NCBI RefSeq assembly: GCF_014873535.1
Contig: NZ_JADBEF010000001.1
Span: forward strand, 4,526,001 to 4,590,000
Reading direction: 5' to 3'
DNA: 64,000 bases
Origin: Nonomuraea africana
GTDB lineage: Bacteria; Actinomycetota; Actinomycetes; Streptosporangiales; Streptosporangiaceae
Part shown: piece by piece, positions 17,062 to 24,249 of the stretch
How positions within the stretch are numbered: position 1 is the first letter of the stretch
Layout: each line of letters opens with the position of its first letter
The notes under the pieces: model-generated
Databases searched by the model: none
What the model saw: the letters and a program-made list of their open reading frames with translations, nothing else
What the model was told of the DNA's origin: nothing
Made by a program: the position numbers and the translations under genes

Positions 17062-17355
17062 CCGTGTGCCTGCCCCGCCAGCGACCGGAACCGGGCGTCG
17101 GGCAGCGCCTCGGCCACTGCCTTGGCCGCGTCCCGCATCCGGGGGCTGCTGTCGGCGCCGGCCAGCACCAGCGTGGGGAACGTGGACGCAGGCGAGCCGA
17201 TCGGCCGGCACCGGGCCGCGGCCGACCACGGCGGCTTCGTAGGCGAGGGTGTGCGCGACCGCCTCCATCGCGGCCCAGAACGGCCGGCTTCTCATGGAGT
17301 CCACGGCCTCGGCGGGGAGGTCGGCTCCCTTGGTCATGAACAGCGCGACCGCGTC
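17007..17355 (-). pseudogene. Alpha/beta-hydrolase remnant, 5'-truncated and frameshifted
   Basis: Reading right to left, the frame starts with GDAVALFMTKGADLPAEAVD and continues through EAVAHTLAYEAAVVGRG to LACVHVP. The match then jumps by one base at a CCCC run (about 17176) into PTLVLAGADSSPRMRDAAK and ends FASALSAFFLG at TGA 17007. This is the C-terminal third of a familiar actinobacterial hydrolase: the lid region, acid residue loop and final AHGQVD histidine are present, but the nucleophile elbow is missing. Its truncated end directly abuts the MFS stop codon at 17362. ATG 17337 could initiate only a short dead peptide. Confidence 0.8.
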
Positions 17356-17361
17356 GCCTGC

Positions 17362-18507
17362 TCATGAGGTTGCCTTTCTGTGCCGGATGGTGAGGGCGAG
17401 GAGCATCAGGGCGCCGGTGAGGGCGAAACCCGCCGGGTAGCCGGTGTGCGCGGCCACGAAGCCGAACCCCACGGCTCCCGCGCCGAGCCCGAGGTCGTAG
17501 GCGATGTTCCACAGCGCGCTGACCGCGCCGTAGGAGGAGGCGGGGACCCGGTCCAGCATCACCGCCATGCTCGCGTTCTGCGTGACGCCGAATCCCGCGC
17601 CGAACAGGACCATGCCCGCCAGTACCGTCGCCGGGCCCGCGGCCAGCACCATGCCCGCGGCCGCCAGCACCATGCCCGCGGCCGCTAGCAGCAGCCCCGG
17701 CCACAGCAGGCGGGCGGACCCGTGCCGGTCGCCGTACCGGCCCGCCCACCAGCGGGACACGGTCGTGGAGGCGCTCTGGGCGAACAGGGCGGTGGCGGCG
17801 CCGGCGACGGCCAGCGGGAGGAACGTGGCGACCACACCGGCCGCCATGGTCGTGGCGGCGAACAACACCGACGGCCCGACCAGACCGGAGGACGTACGCA
17901 GGGAGACCAGCATGCCGTCCGGCGGTACCGGCTGCCGGCCCGGCAGGCCCCTCACCGCGCCGAGGCCGATCAGCGCGGCCACACCACCGGCGACGAAGAC
18001 GACCGGGAAACCGACCGCCTCGGCCAGCCAGATCCCCAGCGGCAGGGCCGCCATGGACGGGATCCCGCACACGACGCCGTAGACGCCCAGTCCCTCACCG
18101 CGTCGCTCCGCCGGCACCGCCTGGGCCACCAGCGCGCTGCCCAGCACCGCGACGATCGCGAATCCGAGCCCGCGGACCACGCAGACCACCAGGATGGCCG
18201 TGAAGTCCGCCGAGACGCTCAACACCAGGGCGGGGGCCCCGAGCAGCACCAGTCCGGCGGCGAACACCAGGCGGCAGCCGTACCTGGCCAGAAGCCAGGG
18301 GGTGGCCAGCTCGGCCAGGACGGTGGCGAGCATCATCACACCCGTCGTGAGCCCGGCGCCGATCCCGTCCGCGCCGGCCGACGTGGCGTACAGAGGGACC
18401 ACGGAGAACAGTAGGTAGAAGCTGACGGACGAACCGCACCCGGCCAGGACGGCCAGGACGAAGGCCCGGGTGAGGAGCCGCGGTTTCTGGGCGGTGGTGC
18501 TTGTCAT
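17362..18507 (-). CDS. MFS transporter, drug/solute efflux type
   Basis: A 381-residue permease with about 12 hydrophobic segments and the usual MFS features: a cytoplasmic ARYGCRLVF loop between helices 2 and 3, VVRGLGFAIVAVLGSALVAQ in helix 4-5, a central loop after residue 190, and RYGDRHGSARLL in the second half. The tandem LAAAGMVLAAAGMVL comes from a perfect 21-bp duplication near 17642-17683. The substrate is unknown. It lies opposite the LuxR-type regulator with the hydrolase remnant between them, so the three probably arrived together as a regulator/enzyme/efflux cassette. Confidence 0.88.
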   Translation of the reverse strand: MTSTTAQKPRLLTRAFVLAVLAGCGSSVSFYLLFSVVPLYATSAGADGIGAGLTTGVMMLATVLAELATPWLLARYGCRLVFAAGLVLLGAPALVLSVSADFTAILVVCVVRGLGFAIVAVLGSALVAQAVPAERRGEGLGVYGVVCGIPSMAALPLGIWLAEAVGFPVVFVAGGVAALIGLGAVRGLPGRQPVPPDGMLVSLRTSSGLVGPSVLFAATTMAAGVVATFLPLAVAGAATALFAQSASTTVSRWWAGRYGDRHGSARLLWPGLLLAAAGMVLAAAGMVLAAGPATVLAGMVLFGAGFGVTQNASMAVMLDRVPASSYGAVSALWNIAYDLGLGAGAVGFGFVAAHTGYPAGFALTGALMLLALTIRHRKATS

Positions 18508-18713
18508 GCCGCCAAGCGTGCTCGGCGCGGGTACGGAGTCACATCCGTGGTCACCACGGAACCACCACGGACAGAGCGCGTCCGGGGGTCGGCCCTCGCG
18601 GGGCTAGGTCCGCGTGAAGGCGGACGTCTGCGGGGGCTGAGGTCTGGATGGGTGGGGACGTCTACGCGGGCGTCCGGTGGAGCGGAGTCGGTCAGGGGAA
18701 TCGGTGGGAGGGG

Positions 18714-19814
18714 TCAGCGCGCAGGGACGGTGATTTCGACCTCGGTGCCCTCCCCCGGAGACGAGCTGATCGAGACGCGACCGCCCAGGTCCGCCACCCG
18801 GCCCTCGATCGACTGTGCCACTCCTAGGCGGCCCTCGGCGCGGGCCCGCTCCAGCCGTCCCTCCTCGATCCCCTCCCCCTCGTCCCGCACGCTGACCATC
18901 ACCTCGTCCTCCCCCTCCTCCGCGAACACCCACGCCCTCGCCTCAGGCCCGCAGTGGGCCCGCACGTTGTCCAGTGCCGCCCGTACCGCCGCCGCCACCT
19001 CCTCGGCCACCGCGACCGGCAGCACGATCGGCGTGGCCGGGGTGGAGACCGTGACCTGGGCCGAGCCGTGCCTCATCAGCAGCGCCCGCAGATCCGCCGA
19101 GCCCGTGGGCGCGGGGTGGACGGCGATCAGCTCGCGCAGGGCCGCCTCCTGCTCGCCCGCCAGCCTGCCCAGCTCGGCCGCCTCCCCGCCGATCTCCTGT
19201 CCTCGCCGCTGCACCAGCGCCAGTACCTGCAGCACCGAGTCGTGGATGCCGCGCGCCAGCCGTTCCCTCTCGCGCTGCGCGGCCTCCATCTCGACGGCCC
19301 GCTGCATGCGTTCCTCCGCCTGCTTGGCCAGGCGCGCCACGTGGCCGACAACGATCCCCGCCATGAACAGCAGGACCGCGCCGTTGATCAGGATGCGCGA
19401 GTCGGGCCCGTGCATCCGTACCCAGAGGTCGGCTCCCGCGACGATGCCCGCCGCGACGCCGCCCAGGCGGCGCCCGCCGTACACCGCCCAGGCCAGGACG
19501 GGGCCCGCGATCCAGATCGCGGGCACCGGCATGCTGCCCACCTGGCCCTGGAACTCGCCCTGCACGTACGGCGTGGCGAGCAGGCACGCGAGGGTCACGA
19601 GCATGTCGATCACCAGCAGCGGCCATCCGCGCAGCGCTCTGACGGAGTAGGCGAAGATCGAGGCGGCGGTCCAGAGCGCCATGACGCCGATGACGACCCA
19701 TCCCGTCACCGGCTCGGCGAACCCCTCGTGCTGGACCATCAGCACGGCCGCGTAGATCAGGGAAGCCACCCTGAACACCGCGATCGCCCGCCAGAAGGGA
19801 CCCTCGATCGTCAT
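18714..19814 (-). CDS. DUF5931/MacS-type sensor histidine kinase
   Basis: A 366-residue kinase beginning MTIEGPFWRAIAVFRVASLI, the conserved start of the DUF5931 sensor domain, with five to six membrane helices in the first 190 residues. A short cytoplasmic linker leads to the phospho-acceptor region (ERERLARGIHDSVLQVLALV) and a compact ATPase domain (AALDNVRAH, VRDEGEGIEEGRL, GRLGVAQSIEGRVADLGG). These kinases normally lie immediately upstream of a NarL-type regulator, but here the next minus-strand gene is the MFS pump. The best candidate partner is the regulator at 12981-13628. Start ATG 19814; divergent to the MHYT gene. Confidence 0.93.
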   Translation of the reverse strand: MTIEGPFWRAIAVFRVASLIYAAVLMVQHEGFAEPVTGWVVIGVMALWTAASIFAYSVRALRGWPLLVIDMLVTLACLLATPYVQGEFQGQVGSMPVPAIWIAGPVLAWAVYGGRRLGGVAAGIVAGADLWVRMHGPDSRILINGAVLLFMAGIVVGHVARLAKQAEERMQRAVEMEAAQRERERLARGIHDSVLQVLALVQRRGQEIGGEAAELGRLAGEQEAALRELIAVHPAPTGSADLRALLMRHGSAQVTVSTPATPIVLPVAVAEEVAAAVRAALDNVRAHCGPEARAWVFAEEGEDEVMVSVRDEGEGIEEGRLERARAEGRLGVAQSIEGRVADLGGRVSISSSPGEGTEVEITVPAR

Positions 19815-19843
19815 GAGCTTTTCTCGCGTTTCCGACTGCCTAG

Positions 19844-19864
19844 TTGACAGATAGTGATCCTATC
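19844..19864 (+). promoter_or_regulatory. Possible promoter/operator between kinase and MHYT gene
   Basis: TTGACA at 19844-19849 is a consensus -35, immediately followed by the small dyad GATAG (19850-19854) and CTATC (19860-19864). The -10 position (about 19867-19872) is a poor match, so an activator or another sigma factor could be involved. Confidence 0.3.
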
Positions 19865-19927
19865 CATGCAAATGGGACAATTCGCTGCCACAATCCGGTA
19901 GATCCCTATGGCAAGGAATCTCACAAC

Positions 19928-20755
19928 ATGTCCGCTGTTAATCATTTCACCCAGGGCCCGCTCACGCCGATCCTCGCGTACGTGATGTCGTGCATCGGGT
20001 CAATGCTCGGACTGCGGCTCACGGCCCAGGCCAATGCCTCGACAGGCTCTTCGCGTGCCCGCTGGCTCATCGCCGCCGCCATCTCCATCGGCGGCACCGG
20101 CATCTGGGTCATGCACTTCATCGCCATGATGGGCTTCGACGTCGCGGGCACGCAGATCAGATATGACGTCCCGCTGACGGTCGCCTCGGCGCTCGTGGCC
20201 ATCGTGGTGGTCGGCGCGGGCCTGTTCGTCGTCTCCTTCGGCCGCGGCAGGGCGCTCCCGCTGCTCGGCGGCGGTCTGCTGACCGGACTCGGCGTGGCGG
20301 GCATGCACTACATGGGCATGTTCGCCATGAACATGTCCGCGCACGTCTCCTATGACCCGCTGATCGTGGCCGCCTCCGTCGCCATCGCTGTGGTGGCGGC
20401 GACGGTGGCGTTGTGGTTCACGGTGCAGGTCAAGCGGGCTCTCGCCATCACGGGCGCGGCCCTGATCATGGGCGTGGCCGTCTGCGGCATGCACTACACC
20501 GGCATGTTCGCGATGATGGTGACGGTCCACACCGAGCCCGGGCACGTGGGCGGCGCCGACGCGCTGTCGTTCCTGGTGCCGCTGATGACCGTGGTGAGCC
20601 TCATCACGCTCACCATGCTGCTGATGGTCATCCTGTCGCCGTCGGAGCAGGAGCTGCAGGAGGACGCCGAGCTGATGGCCCGGCTGGAGATGCGCCGCCA
20701 GGCCGCCGCCAGCGCGCAGACCCTGCGCTCGCCCGACCCCTACTCCCGCAGGTGA
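19928..20755 (+). CDS. MHYT-domain integral membrane sensor protein
   Basis: About 275 residues from ATG 19928, chosen because AAGGAA precedes it. It contains seven hydrophobic helices and three copies of the MHYT-type motif: WVMHFIAMMGF, AGMHYMGMFAM and CGMHYTGMFAM, the first with F replacing Y. MHYT domains are proposed to bind copper through the Met/His residues and to sense oxygen, CO or NO. In most bacteria the domain is fused to GGDEF, EAL or kinase modules, but here it ends in a 45-residue charged tail with no output domain, so a partner is needed. The adjacent divergent DUF5931 kinase is an obvious but untested candidate. A strong terminator follows. Confidence 0.9.
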   Translation: MSAVNHFTQGPLTPILAYVMSCIGSMLGLRLTAQANASTGSSRARWLIAAAISIGGTGIWVMHFIAMMGFDVAGTQIRYDVPLTVASALVAIVVVGAGLFVVSFGRGRALPLLGGGLLTGLGVAGMHYMGMFAMNMSAHVSYDPLIVAASVAIAVVAATVALWFTVQVKRALAITGAALIMGVAVCGMHYTGMFAMMVTVHTEPGHVGGADALSFLVPLMTVVSLITLTMLLMVILSPSEQELQEDAELMARLEMRRQAAASAQTLRSPDPYSRR

Positions 20756-20762
20756 CCCCTGG

Positions 20763-20816
20763 GGTACGGCTTGCGCCCATCTAGTGGGCCGCATCAGACA
20801 GGGCGCAAGCCGTACC
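20763..20816. terminator. Bidirectional terminator between MHYT gene and pfkA
   Basis: A perfect 16-bp stem pairs GGTACGGCTTGCGCCC (20763-20778) with 20801-20816, around a 22-nt loop. It begins 8 bp after the MHYT stop and lies 62 bp past the pfkA stop on the other strand, so it can serve both convergent genes. Confidence 0.75.
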
Positions 20817-20878
20817 TGGAGGGGATGGAGCGGAGCACCGCTCTGCCCTCAAGGTACGGCCCGCCGCTTGCAATCCGC

Positions 20879-21904
20879 TTAACCGAAGAAGACCTCGGCC
20901 TCCTCGTAGCGCGAGACCGGCACGGTCTTCAGCTCGGAGGTGGCCTCGTCGAGCCCGACGCGGACGATGTCGGTGCCGCGCAGCGCCACCATCGTCCCGA
21001 AGTCTCCCGCGTGGACGGCGTCGATCGCCTGCAGCCCGAACCTGGTGGCCAGGACCCTGTCGAACGCGGTCGGCGTGCCGCCGCGCTGGATGTGGCCGAG
21101 CACGGTGGTGCGGGCCTCCTTGCCGGTGCGCTTCTCGATCTCCTTGGCCAGGACCTCGCCGATGCCGCCGAGCCGTACGTGGCCGAAGGAGTCGAGCTCG
21201 CCGGCCTGCAGGGCCATCTGCCCCTCGACCGGGTGCGCACCCTCGGCGACCACGATGATCGGCGAGTAGCGGGTGCGGAAGCGCGACTCGACGTACTCGC
21301 AGACCCTGTCGATGTCGAACGGCTTCTCGGGGATGAGGATGACGTTCGCTCCGCCGGCCATACCCGCGTGCAGCGCGATCCAGCCCGCGTGACGCCCCAT
21401 GACCTCACAGATGAGCGCGCGGTGATGGGACTCGGCCGTGGTGTGCAGCCTGTCGATCGCCTCGGTGGCGATGTTGACGGCCGTGTCGAAGCCGAAGGTG
21501 TAGTCGGTGCCCGACAGGTCGTTGTCGATGGTCTTGGGCACGCCGACCACCCTGACCCCGCGGTCGAACAGCTGGCGGGCGACACCGAGGGTGTCCTCGC
21601 CGCCGATCGCGATCAGCGCGTCGACCCCGCCCGCGGCGAGATTGTCTTTGATCCGGTCGACTCCACCTTCAATCTTGATGGGGTTGGTGCGGGACGAGCC
21701 GAGGATCGTGCCGCCACGGGGCAGGATGCCCCGGACGGCCTGGATGTCCAGCGGCATCGTGTCGCCCTCGAGGGGGCCACGCCAGCCATCCTTGAATCCG
21801 ACGAACTCATGCCCGTAAACGCTGACACCCTTGCGGACAACGGCCCTGATCACAGCATTGAGACCGGGGCAGTCTCCGCCCCCGGTGAGCACTCCAATAC
21901 GCAT
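20879..21904 (-). CDS. pfkA: 6-phosphofructokinase (ATP- or PPi-dependent, group III)
   Basis: A 341-residue glycolytic enzyme phosphorylating fructose 6-phosphate. Landmarks are VLTGGGDCPGLNAVIRAVVR, GWRGPLEGD, LGSSRTNP, AIGGEDTLGVA, VPKTIDNDLSGTDYTFGFD (catalytic Asp), VMGRHAGWIALHAG and GHIQRGGTPTAFDR. The Asp in GGEDT and Lys in PKTIDND correspond to positions 104 and 124 of E. coli PFK. This pair is the signature usually tied to pyrophosphate-dependent enzymes, although group III actinomycete enzymes of both donor types are known, so the donor cannot be settled here. The start is ATG 21904, divergent to glycerol kinase across a gap containing a DasR-like site. Confidence 0.94.
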   Translation of the reverse strand: MRIGVLTGGGDCPGLNAVIRAVVRKGVSVYGHEFVGFKDGWRGPLEGDTMPLDIQAVRGILPRGGTILGSSRTNPIKIEGGVDRIKDNLAAGGVDALIAIGGEDTLGVARQLFDRGVRVVGVPKTIDNDLSGTDYTFGFDTAVNIATEAIDRLHTTAESHHRALICEVMGRHAGWIALHAGMAGGANVILIPEKPFDIDRVCEYVESRFRTRYSPIIVVAEGAHPVEGQMALQAGELDSFGHVRLGGIGEVLAKEIEKRTGKEARTTVLGHIQRGGTPTAFDRVLATRFGLQAIDAVHAGDFGTMVALRGTDIVRVGLDEATSELKTVPVSRYEEAEVFFG

Positions 21905-22000
21905 GGCGGGTTCCTCCCGATGGGGTTCACGGCCAAACTAATGGGGCGGTGCGATCGGCGTATCGCCGACGCAACGCATTGTGCCCCTTGGCACGGACAA

Positions 22001-22012
22001 TGGTCTAGACCA
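22001..22012. promoter_or_regulatory. DasR/NagR-like operator (dre) upstream of glpK
   Basis: TGGTCTAGACCA is a perfect 12-bp palindrome and contains the core of the known DasR-responsive element, consensus ACTGGTCTAGACCACT. It ends 14 bp before the glpK start and abuts the ribosome binding site, an ideal position for repression. It also lies 97 bp upstream of divergent pfkA. Confidence 0.7.
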
Positions 22013-22026
22013 AAAGGTGAGGCGCC

Positions 22027-23463
22027 GTGAGCGTTTTGGCGATAGACGCAGGCACAACAGGGGTGACCGCGCTGATCGTCACCGAGGAGGGACGGATCGA
22101 ATCGCGCGGATACGAGGAGTTCTCCCAGCACTTCCCGCAGCCCGGGTGGGTGGAGCACGCGCCCGAGGAGATCTGGCAGGCGACGCTCGCGGCCTGCCGT
22201 ACCGCGCTGGACGGGGCGTCGGCGCCGCCCACCTGTGTCGGCCTCACCAACCAGCGGGAGACGGCGGTCCTGTGGGACCGCCGCACGCTGGCCGCGCCGC
22301 GCCGCGCGGTCGTCTGGCAGGACAGGCGCACCTCGGGCATCTGCGCACGCCTGCGGGAGCAGGGCCACGAGCCCCGCGTCTCCGAGCTGACGGGGCTGCG
22401 CCTCGACCCCTACTTCACCGCGACCAAGCTGACCTGGCTGCGCGAGAACGACCCCAGGGCGTGGACGGACGACATCGTGGTCGGCACCGTCGACTCCTAC
22501 CTGGTCGCCAGGCTGACGGCGGGCGCCAGGCACGTGACCGACCCCTCCAACGCCTCCCGCACCCTGCTGTACGGCCTGGCCTCCGGCGGCTGGGAGTCCG
22601 AGCTGTGCGAGTTGTTCGGCGTTCCCGAGCGGGCCCTGCCGGAGATCGTGCCGAACTACGGCGAGATCGGCAGGACCGCCCCCGAGGCCTTCCTCGGGCT
22701 CGACCTGCCGATCACCGGGATGGCCGGCGACCAGCAGGCGGCGCTGTTCGGCCAGACCTGCTTCTCCGCGGGCGACGTCAAGTGCACCTACGGCACCGGC
22801 TCCTTCCTGCTGGTCAACACAGGAGGCGAGATCATCCGCTCGCGGGCGGGGCTGCTGACCACGGTCGCGTGGGAGACCCCCTCGGGCGAGCGCACCTACG
22901 CGCTGGAGGGCGCGATCTTCGTGACGGGGGCCGCGGTGCAGTGGCTGCGCGACGGTCTCGGCCTCATCAACACCGCGCCCGAGTCGGAGGCGGTGGCCCG
23001 CACGGTCCCCGACAGCGGCGGCGTGGTGTTCGTCCCGGCGCTGACCGGGCTCGGCGCGCCGCACTGGGACCCCGAGGCGCGCGGCACGATCACCGGCATC
23101 ACCCGCGGCACCACCCGCGCCCATCTCGTGCGCGCGACGCTGGAGGCGATCGCGTTCGAGGTGCGCGACGTCGTGGAGACGATGCCGCCGGTGGCCGCGC
23201 TGAAGGCCGACGGCGGCGCCAGCTCCAACGACCTGCTGATGCAGTTCCAGGCCGACCAGCTCGGCATCGCGGTGGAGCGGCCGGTGATCCAGGAGACGAC
23301 CGCGCTGGGCGCCGCCTTCCTGGCCGGGCTCGGCTCGGGCGTGTGGTCCTCCCCCGAGGAGCTGCGCAAGACCTGGCAGCTCGACCGCCGCTTCGAACCG
23401 GGGGTGCGCGACGACGCCGCCTACGAGCGATGGCAGGGGGCCGTACGGCGTTCGCGCGCGTGA
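22027..23463 (+). CDS. glpK: Glycerol kinase
   Basis: A 478-residue FGGY-family kinase making glycerol 3-phosphate. GTG 22027 follows AGGTGAGG. The N-terminal phosphate loop is LAIDAGTTGVTALIV. Glycerol-binding residues appear in TNQRETAVLWDR and VVWQDRRTS, followed by TGMAGDQQAALFGQ, KCTYGTGSFLLVNTG and the second FGGY signature region LKADGGASSNDLLMQFQAD. It is slightly shorter than the E. coli enzyme (about 500). No facilitator or dehydrogenase gene is adjacent. The DasR-like palindrome at its ribosome binding site suggests control by amino-sugar status rather than a classical GlpR/GylR system. Confidence 0.95.
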   Translation: MSVLAIDAGTTGVTALIVTEEGRIESRGYEEFSQHFPQPGWVEHAPEEIWQATLAACRTALDGASAPPTCVGLTNQRETAVLWDRRTLAAPRRAVVWQDRRTSGICARLREQGHEPRVSELTGLRLDPYFTATKLTWLRENDPRAWTDDIVVGTVDSYLVARLTAGARHVTDPSNASRTLLYGLASGGWESELCELFGVPERALPEIVPNYGEIGRTAPEAFLGLDLPITGMAGDQQAALFGQTCFSAGDVKCTYGTGSFLLVNTGGEIIRSRAGLLTTVAWETPSGERTYALEGAIFVTGAAVQWLRDGLGLINTAPESEAVARTVPDSGGVVFVPALTGLGAPHWDPEARGTITGITRGTTRAHLVRATLEAIAFEVRDVVETMPPVAALKADGGASSNDLLMQFQADQLGIAVERPVIQETTALGAAFLAGLGSGVWSSPEELRKTWQLDRRFEPGVRDDAAYERWQGAVRRSRA

Positions 23464-23471
23464 GCCCAATC

Positions 23472-23516
23472 GTCAACTCATGGTTGACGGCATGGTGCCG
23501 TCAACCTATGGTTGAC
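23472..23516. promoter_or_regulatory. Twin palindromic operators of the Clp_N/HTH gene
   Basis: Two copies of the 17-bp palindrome GTCAAC-N5-GTTGAC lie at 23472-23488 (spacer TCATG) and 23500-23516 (spacer CTATG), 28 bp centre to centre. Between them, GGTTGACGGCA pairs with TGCCGTCAACC. The second copy ends two bases before the ATG at 23519, so bound protein would cover the start of the message. Confidence 0.7.
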
Positions 23517-23518
23517 GC

Positions 23519-24232
23519 ATGGAGACGAACGTCAAACTCGACGACCTCATCAACGCCGTCAAGACCAGCGGCACCGACCCTCTGATCCAGCTCTCCAACG
23601 CGGTCGTGCTCGGCGAGCACCTCGGCGAGGTCGCCGACCACCTCATCGGCCACTTCGTGGATCAGGCCCGCCGCGCGGGGGCGTCGTGGACCGACATCGG
23701 CAGGAGCATGGGCGTGACCAAGCAGGCCGCCCAGAAGCGGTTCGTGCCCAAGGACGGGCCGAGCCTGGCCGAGGACCTGCGCAGCTACGGGCGCTTCACC
23801 GACCGCGCCCGCCACGCGGTCGTGGCGGCACAGGACGAGGCCCGCGCGGCGGCCAGGGACCACATCGAGCCCGAGCACCTCGCCCTCGGACTGCTGCACG
23901 AGCCGGAGAGCCTGGCAATCAAGATCATGGAGTTCCTCGGCGTCTCCCTCGACGCCATGCGGGAGGCGCTGACGATCCCCCCGGCGGGCCCCCAGGCGGA
24001 GGTTCCCGACCGCATTCCCTTCTCCGCCCAGGCGAAGAAGGCGCTGGAGCTCACGCTGCGCGAGGCGCTGCGCCTCGGCCACAACTACGTGGGCACCGAG
24101 CACATCCTGCTCGGGATCCTCGCACTGGAGGAGGGCCCCGCGGTGGACGGGTTCGCGCGACTCGGCGTCACCAGGCAGGCGGTGGAGGACGAGCTCAGGC
24201 GGCTGCTCGCGGGACTCATGGGCAACGCCTGA
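23519..24232 (+). CDS. Clp N-terminal-domain protein with helix-turn-helix
   Basis: A 237-residue protein. Residues 1-80 contain a helix-turn-helix-like segment (GASWTDIGRSMGVTKQAAQKR). Residues 90-235 hold two Clp_N repeats, the adaptor- and substrate-binding module of ClpA/ClpC (FTDRARHAVVAAQDEARAAA/EPEHLALGLLHEP, and FSAQAKKALELTLREALRLG/GTEHILLGILALEEGPAVD). There is no ATPase, so it cannot unfold proteins itself. It more likely couples a DNA-binding domain to Clp adaptors or degrons. Paired palindromes at its start codon suggest autoregulation. It converges with the lactonase-like gene 17 bp away. Confidence 0.9.
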   Translation: METNVKLDDLINAVKTSGTDPLIQLSNAVVLGEHLGEVADHLIGHFVDQARRAGASWTDIGRSMGVTKQAAQKRFVPKDGPSLAEDLRSYGRFTDRARHAVVAAQDEARAAARDHIEPEHLALGLLHEPESLAIKIMEFLGVSLDAMREALTIPPAGPQAEVPDRIPFSAQAKKALELTLREALRLGHNYVGTEHILLGILALEEGPAVDGFARLGVTRQAVEDELRRLLAGLMGNA

Positions 24233-24249
24233 GGCCCTGCCCTGGCGGC

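Noticed and set aside
17642..17683. Perfect 21-bp duplication inside the MFS gene
   Set aside because: It keeps the frame and only lengthens a transmembrane helix (AAAGMVL twice); too minor to list as a finding, though it may be polymorphic.
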